DNA of 11,679 nucleotides from a bacterium (GTDB taxonomy: Bacteria; Patescibacteriota; Minisyncoccia; UBA6257). The stretch's first letter is position 1; each line of letters begins with the position of its first letter. Under the pieces are notes generated by a model, which had not been told where the DNA came from, made no database searches, and saw only the letters and a program-made list of their open reading frames with translations. Shown in pieces: positions 1 through 4,450 of this stretch. A program made the position numbers and the translations under genes. The DNA lies in the NCBI GenBank assembly GCA_021162155.1, contig JAGGZF010000028.1, positions 1 through 11,679 of the forward strand, in the 5' to 3' direction.

Positions 1-2
1 CT

Positions 3-1181
3 GAAGAAGCAATCCAAATTTTGGCTTATAAAAGTTTGGATTGGGAAAGTAAAGAAAAAATTAGAGTTAGTTATAGGGCTATTAAGCGAGCAACCTCTTT
101 AGCGGTGCGTTATTTTTCTCAAATACCCTTACCTTCTTCAGCAGAGGCAATTCTGACCGAGGCCCTACAAGGAGCGAAAAGACAAAGAAAAAAAATAGTA
201 ACTGAACAAGATATAGTTAATTTAGTAAGTGTAAAGACGAAGATACCTTTAGAGGTGGAGGGCTTACAGGAAAAACAGAAATTATTACAATTAGAGAAAT
301 TAATACATCAATATCTTATTAATCAGGAAGAAGCGGTAAAATTAGTGGCTAATGCGCTTCGTACCTATCGGGCAGGTCTATCTACCGAAAGAAAGCCCAT
401 AGCAGTATTCTTATTTGTAGGACCTACCGGAGTGGGAAAGACAGAATTAGCCAAAACTTTAGCCAGAATATATTTTGGGAGCGAAAAGACAATGATTAGA
501 TTTGATATGGCTGAATATCAGTTTAGAGAAAGTTTGATTCAGTTTATAGGCAGCCCTGACGGGAAAATCGGGGGAGCGTTAACAGAAGCAGTGAAGAAAA
601 ATCCCTTTTCTCTGATATTGTTGGATGAATTTGAAAAAGCGCATCCTGATATTCTTAACTTGTTTCTTTCGGTCTTCGACGAAGGCAGGTTGACTGATAA
701 TCAGGGCAGGGTAATAGATTTTACCAACACTATAATTATAGCCACCTCCAATGCTCTATCAGATTATATCAAACAGGAAATAGAGAAAGGAACTCCATTT
801 CAAGTGCTTACTGAAAGGTTGAAGAAAAAACTTACAGATTACTTTAGGCCAGAATTACTGAACAGATTTAATGAAGTGGTGGTCTTTAGACCGTTATCTC
901 CGGAGAATTTGAAGGAGATAGTTAAGTTAAAATTATCTATTTTTGCTAGGTCTTTGAGAGAAAATAAAAATATCAGAATAGAATTTACAGATGAAGTAAT
1001 AGAAAAAATAGCCCAATTAGGTTATAATCCTATTTTTGGTGCCAGGCCCTTAAATTCTGTTATTCGCCACTTTATTAAAGAGCCCTTAGCAGAGAGTATT
1101 TTAGAGGATAAAATCGGCAGGGGGTCTTGTGCTGTATTTACAATAATTAATGGTAAAATAAAATTAAATAAAAAGAAATAA
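3..1181 (+). CDS. Clp-family AAA+ ATPase (ClpA/B/C type), C-terminal part, 5' end outside window
   Basis: ATP-driven unfoldase/disaggregase of the Hsp100/Clp family; only the end of D1 and the whole D2 module are visible. The reading frame is open to the left edge (EEAIQIL precedes the TTG at 21), so that TTG is not the real start. Numbering from it, D2 has Walker A GPTGVGKT at 134-141, Walker B LILLDEFEKAH at about 198-208, sensor 1 IIIATSN at 238-244, the arginine-finger region FRPELLNRF at 275-283 and sensor 2 GARPL at 340-344, followed by the small C-terminal domain. The stretch that normally carries the GYVG pore loop reads SPDGKIGG (178-185), shorter and without an aromatic residue. No IGF/LGF ClpP-docking tripeptide is apparent, so ClpC-like protease partnership is not shown; it could be ClpB-like or a lineage-specific branch. 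It leads a tight run of genes, with 5 nt to the next. Confidence 0.93.
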   Translation, partial: EEAIQILAYKSLDWESKEKIRVSYRAIKRATSLAVRYFSQIPLPSSAEAILTEALQGAKRQRKKIVTEQDIVNLVSVKTKIPLEVEGLQEKQKLLQLEKLIHQYLINQEEAVKLVANALRTYRAGLSTERKPIAVFLFVGPTGVGKTELAKTLARIYFGSEKTMIRFDMAEYQFRESLIQFIGSPDGKIGGALTEAVKKNPFSLILLDEFEKAHPDILNLFLSVFDEGRLTDNQGRVIDFTNTIIIATSNALSDYIKQEIEKGTPFQVLTERLKKKLTDYFRPELLNRFNEVVVFRPLSPENLKEIVKLKLSIFARSLRENKNIRIEFTDEVIEKIAQLGYNPIFGARPLNSVIRHFIKEPLAESILEDKIGRGSCAVFTIINGKIKLNKKK

Positions 1182-1186
1182 AAAAT

Positions 1187-1831
1187 ATGTTTACTATCTC
1201 TCAATTATGGAAAGAAAAAATAAATCCTATTACTGGCAGGTTATTATTAACGAATATTATAAACACTACGGGTTGGGCTTTTGTTAATCCTATTTTTGCT
1301 CTATATGTAGTCAGAAATATAAATGGAGCCAATGTTAAAACAATTGGCATTGCCTATTTTATTTATTGGGTTGTTAAGGCAGTACTTCAGCTATTTATTT
1401 CTGATTATTTAGACCGAATGAAAGGAGAGATGGATGATTACACTGCTTTATTGGCTGGCCAGTTTTTAGTAAGTTTAGTTCCTTTTCTCTTGATTTTTAC
1501 TAAAACTCCCTTTGAACTATATTTGGTATTTTTTTTGTATGCTATTGGTGATGCTTTTTGGGTGCCATCTTGGAACTCATTATTTACTCGTCATGTAAAC
1601 CCTAAAAGAGTAAGTTTTCAGTGGGCTCTGAATAGTACTGGTTTTAATTTAGGTTCTGCAGTGGCTATTTTAATAGGTTCTTCTTTTGCTTTAGCATTTG
1701 GTTTTCCTGCCGTATTTGTGGCTGTGACCATTGTTCAAATAATTAGTTTCTTCACCTTGTATTCTTTGAAGAAACATTTCTATAAAAAAGCAAAAACTCC
1801 GGTAAAATATTTCTTTGCCATAAAATCTTAA
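1187..1831 (+). CDS. Half-size MFS-like membrane protein, six predicted TM helices
   Basis: Integral membrane protein of 214 residues. I see six hydrophobic segments at about 19-42, 52-71, 87-104, 109-126, 149-171 and 173-194, then a basic tail (KKHFYKKAK). The loop after helix 2 reads DYLDRMKG (73-80), which resembles the conserved D-x-x-x-D-R loop between helices 2 and 3 of Major Facilitator Superfamily transporters. Full MFS proteins have twelve helices; here the frame stops after six, and the Nudix gene begins 4 nt later, so no second half follows. It may work as a homodimer or in a non-transport role; no substrate can be inferred. The ATG is the only sensible start, 5 nt after the Clp stop, and no Shine-Dalgarno sequence is present. 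It is likely co-transcribed with the Clp gene. Family placement is moderately sure, function unknown. Confidence 0.75.
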   Translation: MFTISQLWKEKINPITGRLLLTNIINTTGWAFVNPIFALYVVRNINGANVKTIGIAYFIYWVVKAVLQLFISDYLDRMKGEMDDYTALLAGQFLVSLVPFLLIFTKTPFELYLVFFLYAIGDAFWVPSWNSLFTRHVNPKRVSFQWALNSTGFNLGSAVAILIGSSFALAFGFPAVFVAVTIVQIISFFTLYSLKKHFYKKAKTPVKYFFAIKS

Positions 1832-1835
1832 ACTA

Positions 1836-2297
1836 ATGAGAGAAGAGATATCAGCTGGTATATTAATCTTCAAAACTACTCCGCAAGGAAGAAAATATCT
1901 TCTCCTACATTATCCCGGCATTACCGGGAAGGATTATTGGGAGTTTCCTAAAGGACATTTAGAAGAAGGGGAAAGTCCTTCAGAGGCGGCTTTAAGGGAA
2001 GCAAGAGAAGAGACAGGGTTAAAGATAAGTAGATTGATTCCCGGATTTACTAAAGAAATACAATATTACTTTAGGCAGGGTTCAGCATTGATTAGAAAAA
2101 AAGTTATATTTTATTTAGCAGAAGTTTCTGAAGGGAACGTGAGGGTATCTTCAGAACACTTGGGATATCGCTGGGTTAACCCCGTACAGGCTAAAAAAAT
2201 TATTAAATTTAAAAATAGCAGAAAATTAATAGATGAGGCAGAAAAATTCCTTTGCTCAAAAAGTTCTGAAAATAGTGTCCCGGATTCCTCGGGGTAA
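1836..2297 (+). CDS. Nudix hydrolase, probably Ap4A-hydrolase (MutT/NUDT2)-like
   Basis: Predicted cytosolic, metal-dependent pyrophosphohydrolase of 153 residues. The Nudix box spans residues 40-62 and is complete: G40, E46, then REAREETGL (54-62) supplying the metal-binding glutamates. The preceding EFPKGH (36-41) is characteristic of diadenosine tetraphosphate hydrolases and related NUDT2-like enzymes, which cleave Ap4A to ATP and AMP; the exact substrate remains inferred. Length is normal for a single-domain Nudix protein. The ATG lies 4 nt after the MFS-like gene and the predicted protein begins directly with the first strand (EISAGILIF). The last 65 nt overlap the next gene in a different frame, so the polar C-terminal tail (CSKSSENSVPDSSG) is probably a by-product of that overlap and not conserved. 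A house-cleaning role together with the alkyltransferase is possible but not demonstrated. Confidence 0.9.
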   Translation: MREEISAGILIFKTTPQGRKYLLLHYPGITGKDYWEFPKGHLEEGESPSEAALREAREETGLKISRLIPGFTKEIQYYFRQGSALIRKKVIFYLAEVSEGNVRVSSEHLGYRWVNPVQAKKIIKFKNSRKLIDEAEKFLCSKSSENSVPDSSG

Positions 2298-2523
2298 AGT
2301 ATTAACTTATAAAGAAGTTGCTCAATTGGCTGGAAGCCCCCGGGCTTATCGAGCAGTGGGCAATATACTTCATCGTAATGATAACTGGAAGAAAATTCCC
2401 TGTCACAGAGTTATTCGTTCTGATGGAAAAACAGGTGGATGGAGATGGGGTAAAAAGAAAAAAGCCCTTCTTTTGAGAAAAGAGGGCTTTAAGAACTCAT
2501 TCTTATTTTTGTCTATTATTTAG
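2233..2523 (+). CDS. O6-alkylguanine-DNA alkyltransferase domain protein (MGMT/Ogt C-terminal domain only)
   Basis: A 96-residue protein consisting only of the DNA-binding and active-site domain of methylated-DNA--protein-cysteine methyltransferases. The family start is seen in FAQKVLKIVSRIPRGKV (7-23). A helix-turn-helix follows at about 26-46 with the RAVG helix (R40) that inserts into the minor groove. The active-site motif IPCHRVI (55-61) keeps the acceptor Cys57, unlike ATL proteins where it is usually Trp, so direct alkyl transfer is possible. The C-terminal LLLRKEGF (79-86) also fits. The N-terminal domain of Ada/Ogt is absent. The ATG is required because conserved sequence starts within seven codons and the only later start, a GTG, falls inside the motif; the 65-nt overlap with the Nudix gene is therefore real. 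The 3' end contains the terminator of the opposite operon and overlaps the rplT stop by 8 nt. Confidence 0.88.
   Translation: MRQKNSFAQKVLKIVSRIPRGKVLTYKEVAQLAGSPRAYRAVGNILHRNDNWKKIPCHRVIRSDGKTGGWRWGKKKKALLLRKEGFKNSFLFLSII
2451..2490 (-). terminator. Intrinsic terminator of the smpB-ssrA-infC-rpmI-rplT operon
   Basis: An 8-bp stem (2461-2468 with 2483-2490, AAAGCCCT/AGGGCTTT) continues, after one bulged base at 2469, into a 5-bp stem (2470-2474 with 2478-2482) closed by a GAG loop. Read on the minus strand, it is followed directly by a T-rich run, TTTCTTTTT (2460-2452). It lies 26 bp past the rplT stop, the expected place for the end of that operon. It also lies wholly inside the coding sequence of the convergent alkyltransferase gene. 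Confidence 0.85.
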
Positions 2524-2863
2524 ATACTTCTTGGACTATTTTTTGGAATATCGCAGGATAATCTTCTGCTAACTGAGAGAGGGTTTTACGATTTAATTCT
2601 ATTTTATTATCTTTTAATTTTTTAATGAATTTACTATAAGATAGGTTTTGCTCTCTGAGGGCAGCGTTGATTTTAATAGTCCATAAGCGTCTTTTGTCTC
2701 TCTTTCTTTTTTTTCTGTCAATAAAAGCATGAGTCCAAGCATGAAGCAACGCCTCTTTTGCTAAACGATATTTGGATTTCCTTCCATAACGGAATCCTTT
2801 GGTATATTGGAGAACTTTCTTTTTTCTTTTATGAGAGATAGTACCTCTTTTAACTCTAACCAT
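2516..2863 (-). CDS. rplT: 50S ribosomal protein L20 (bL20)
   Basis: Structural and assembly protein of the large ribosomal subunit, binding 23S rRNA. The 115-residue length is usual for the family. The basic N-terminal extension (MVRVKRGTISHKRKKKVL, 1-18) and the helical run KGFRYGRKSKYRLAKEALLH (22-41) are diagnostic, followed by the conserved RDKRRLWTIKINAALRE segment (about 55-71) and a globular C-terminal domain. The ATG lies 8 nt after the rpmI stop, with no Shine-Dalgarno sequence. It is the last gene of the infC-rpmI-rplT operon, the order known from most bacteria. In Escherichia coli and Bacillus subtilis this operon is autoregulated (by L20 and at infC); no leader element comparable to those can be recognised here. 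Identification is secure. Confidence 0.97.
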   Translation of the reverse strand: MVRVKRGTISHKRKKKVLQYTKGFRYGRKSKYRLAKEALLHAWTHAFIDRKKRKRDKRRLWTIKINAALREQNLSYSKFIKKLKDNKIELNRKTLSQLAEDYPAIFQKIVQEVSK

Positions 2864-2871
2864 AATAGATA

Positions 2872-3060
2872 TTAGTGTAGTATTTTATAAATGTTTTTTC
2901 TGTGATGTTCAATGCTGATTAACTTTTGTTTTTGTCGTTTAACTTTTGGTGTCTTCTTGCTTAAATTATGCCCTATATGAGAAGAGCGTCTTAAAATTTT
3001 ACCTCTTTTAGTAATTTTTATTCTTTTCTCTACCAAATGTTTTCCCATTGTAGTTGACAT
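2872..3060 (-). CDS. rpmI: 50S ribosomal protein L35 (bL35)
   Basis: Small basic large-subunit ribosomal protein, 62 residues. The family pattern is recognisable though divergent: KHLVEKRIKITKRGKILRR (7-25), where the usual THKGAAKRFK segment is replaced by HLVEKRIK, then HNLSKKTPKVKRQKQKL (31-47) and a short C-terminal helix. Its position between infC and rplT supports the call. The chosen ATG gives MSTTMGKH; a second in-frame ATG at codon 5 (3046-3048) would also leave an intact domain, so the first four residues are uncertain. The gene is 14 nt downstream of infC and 8 nt upstream of rplT, and neither start has a Shine-Dalgarno sequence, which suggests coupled or leader-independent initiation. 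Confidence 0.93.
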   Translation of the reverse strand: MSTTMGKHLVEKRIKITKRGKILRRSSHIGHNLSKKTPKVKRQKQKLISIEHHRKNIYKILH

Positions 3061-3074
3061 ATCAATCTGATACT

Positions 3075-3551
3075 TTACTGTTTTTTAAGAGAGATGATGA
3101 AACCAAACGGTGATTTTTTGAGGGGTTGCACTATTTTGTATGGTACCTGAATTAGAGATATAAAATATTCTATTTTTTCCTTGGCCAAACTAAAGTGTCT
3201 TTTTTCTCTCCCTCTAAGTCGCAATTGAATGGTTAAAATTTTTCCTTGTTCCAGAAATTTTTCAGCTTTTTTAGCTTTGGTTATTAAGTCGTGTTGGGCT
3301 TCATTATATCCTATTCTGATTGTTTTAGGCAGAGATTGTTTTACTTGTGCCTTTTTTTTCTTTAACTTTTTCTCTTGTTCATATCTTAATTTATCAGCAT
3401 TTCCCAAGCGGTATACTGGTGGATCTACTTTTTTGGTAATTAAAAACAAATCTAAGTTTTTACTTTTGGCTAAATTGAGAGCCTCTTCATAAGAGAAGAG
3501 GCCCAGCTGTTTCCCATTTTCATCTATAAGTCGAATTTGTTCGTGAGGCAA
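3075..3551 (-). CDS. infC: Translation initiation factor IF-3, TTG start
   Basis: IF3 binds the 30S subunit, prevents premature joining of 50S and checks the initiator codon. The 158-residue protein has the N-domain (RLIDENGKQLG at 7-17, then PPVYRLGN at 44-51), a lysine-rich linker helix (about 55-75) and the C-domain (KTIRIGYNEAQHD at 76-88, RLRGREKRH at 111-119). No ATG or GTG is available: an in-frame TAA at 3558-3560 closes the frame upstream, leaving TTG at 3549-3551 as the best start. An in-frame ATT at 3534-3536, the codon used by Escherichia coli infC, is an alternative that would remove five residues. A rare start codon is what IF3 autoregulation relies on in E. coli, so the same control is plausible. 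The N-terminus is slightly shorter than usual. The gene begins 24 nt after the tmRNA 3' end. Confidence 0.95.
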   Translation of the reverse strand: MPHEQIRLIDENGKQLGLFSYEEALNLAKSKNLDLFLITKKVDPPVYRLGNADKLRYEQEKKLKKKKAQVKQSLPKTIRIGYNEAQHDLITKAKKAEKFLEQGKILTIQLRLRGREKRHFSLAKEKIEYFISLIQVPYKIVQPLKKSPFGFIISLKKQ

Positions 3552-3575
3552 GGTATTTTATTTAGTTTTTTATAG

Positions 3576-3950
3576 TGGAGATGGCGAGATTCGAACTCGC
3601 GTGTAGAAAGAGAAAGTTTCTAATAATTCTACGAACATAGTTTAGTTTTATAGAGGTTAAGCAGGAAAACTAAACAAACCTGTTCTTAACCCTATCCTTA
3701 ATGAATTCATCAGAACAATCAGGATAAGATTTGTTCTGATATACCTCGATAATGGTCTCTCTGGAGAATATCGAGGATCTTCTTCAGAGAGTCCCTAAGA
3801 AAGGGATTTGCTTAGCCTAAATTAAGCGTAGGCGTAAGCAGGAGTTTTGTTGGCATTTATATTATGCCGCCCCGTTGTTTAATGAGGTGACGGAGCCTCC
3901 TCAGTTCGCCTTATTAGAAACTCTCTTTCTATCAACTCCTGTACATCCCC
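3576..3950 (-). ncRNA. ssrA: Transfer-messenger RNA (tmRNA)
   Basis: Ribosome-rescue RNA of the one-piece type, 375 nt before CCA addition. The tRNA-like ends pair as GGGGATG (3950-3944) with CATCTCC (3583-3577), giving a G-U at the third pair, the G3-U70 identity element for alanyl-tRNA synthetase. The T arm is GCGAG-TTCGAAT-CTCGC (3600-3584). The discriminator is A3576; the next bases are CTA, so CCA is not encoded. Helix 2 is long: 3911-3932 pairs with about 3605-3627 with a small bulge. Four pseudoknots can be traced. One is upstream of the tag (3883-3887/3899-3903 with 3872-3875/3890-3893). Three lie downstream: 3744-3751/3769-3776 with 3757-3763/3785-3791; 3711-3718/3731-3738 with 3693-3698/3721-3726; and 3655-3661/3685-3691 with 3641-3649/3666-3674. 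It starts 2 nt after the smpB stop. Confidence 0.97.
3822..3854 (-). other. ssrA: tmRNA proteolysis-tag reading frame (ANKTPAYAYA)
   Basis: This is the messenger part of the tmRNA. From the resume codon GCC (3854-3852) it reads A-N-K-T-P-A-Y-A-Y-A and ends at TAA (3824-3822). The first residues (AN) and the Ala-rich end fit the family. The usual terminal LAA is replaced by AYA. Alanine is loaded on the tRNA-like end, so the added tag begins with one further Ala. The frame is placed just after the first pseudoknot, as expected. Confidence 0.9.
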
Positions 3951-3952
3951 AA

Positions 3953-4405
3953 TTAGAAGATATTTTCCTTTTTTGCCCGGGCGATTTTCCTTTTAATTTC
4001 TCTTTCTTTAAGTTGTTTTCTCTTGTCAAAAGAGCGTTTTCCTTTTGCTAATCCTAATTCTATCTTAATTAATCCCTTATCATTATACACCTTTAAGGGT
4101 ATTAAAGTCAACCCTTTTTCTTTTATTTTTTGGGAAAGGTGTTGAATTTCTCGCTTCTTTAAGAGAAGTTTTTTTGTTCTGTTGGGATCGTAGAAGGCAC
4201 TAGGGTTATTGGGTTGATAAGGCGCTATTGAGGCATTAATTAAGAATGCCTCTCCTTTTCTAATTATAACATAGGCTCCACTAATATCTATTTTTTTATT
4301 TTTAGTTGCCTTTACTTCAGCACCACGCAACACTATTCCGGCAACAATAGTATCTAATATGTGGTAGTTCCACGAGGCCTTCTTGTTGGTCGCTAATATT
4401 TCCAT
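3953..4405 (-). CDS. smpB: SsrA-binding protein SmpB
   Basis: SmpB binds the tRNA-like domain of tmRNA and brings it to the A site of stalled ribosomes in trans-translation. The 150 residues match the family length. Visible motifs are the start LATNKKASWNYHI (4-16), GIVLRGAEVKATK (23-35), YDPNRTKKLLL (72-82), and the basic C-terminal tail GKRSFDKRKQLKERE (122-136). That tail enters the empty mRNA channel as a helix in known structures. The ATG at 4405 is preceded by a candidate extended -10 only 9 nt away, suggesting a nearly leaderless message. The stop codon lies 2 nt before the mature 5' end of ssrA on the same strand. The protein and RNA partners are thus almost certainly co-transcribed, and the tmRNA must be cut out of a longer transcript unless it has an internal promoter. 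Confidence 0.97.
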   Translation of the reverse strand: MEILATNKKASWNYHILDTIVAGIVLRGAEVKATKNKKIDISGAYVIIRKGEAFLINASIAPYQPNNPSAFYDPNRTKKLLLKKREIQHLSQKIKEKGLTLIPLKVYNDKGLIKIELGLAKGKRSFDKRKQLKEREIKRKIARAKKENIF

Positions 4406-4414
4406 TTTTCTTTT

Positions 4415-4423
4415 ATTTTACCA
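4415..4423 (-). promoter_or_regulatory. Candidate extended -10 promoter for smpB operon
   Basis: The minus strand reads TGGTAAAAT at 4423-4415, a TGn-extended -10 box with 5 of 6 consensus bases. The -35 at 17 bp spacing (TTTAAG) is weak, as is common for extended -10 promoters. Transcription would start 2-3 nt before the smpB ATG, giving a leaderless mRNA. The inference rests on sequence match only. Confidence 0.4.
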
Positions 4424-4430
4424 GAAACTT

Positions 4431-4439
4431 TGCTAAACT
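4431..4439 (+). promoter_or_regulatory. Candidate extended -10 promoter for argS-ileS
   Basis: TGCTAAACT (4431-4439) is a TGn-extended -10 with 4 of 6 consensus bases and no good -35. It would start transcription near 4446, about 5 nt before the argS ATG at 4451. It faces the smpB promoter within a 45-bp divergent gap. Support is weak. Confidence 0.25.
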
Positions 4440-4450
4440 TAAAAGAGAAT

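Noticed and set aside
2491..2510. Small hairpin AAGAA-CTCA-TTCTT followed by ATTTTTG as a plus-strand terminator
   Set aside because: Only five A/T-rich pairs and no G-C pairing; too weak to call. The adjacent larger hairpin has its T-run on the minus strand only.
3576..3600. A tRNA 3' half (T arm and acceptor strand) on the minus strand
   Set aside because: Its acceptor partner is at 3944-3950 with a tag frame and pseudoknots between, so it is the tRNA-like end of tmRNA and not a separate or broken tRNA.
3975..3982. GCCCGGGC palindrome near the smpB 3' end as a regulatory site
   Set aside because: Eight bases inside coding sequence for the conserved basic tail, with no spacer, T-run or repeat elsewhere; likely chance.
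3957..3985. A separate ssrA promoter (TATCTT at -12 to -7 from the tmRNA 5' end)
   Set aside because: Four of six -10 matches occur easily in AT-rich DNA and no -35 or TGn extension is present, so it was not listed.
4430..4450. TTG at 4430 as the argS start
   Set aside because: It adds seven residues with no conserved content, while the ATG at 4451 coincides with the usual ArgRS N-terminus.
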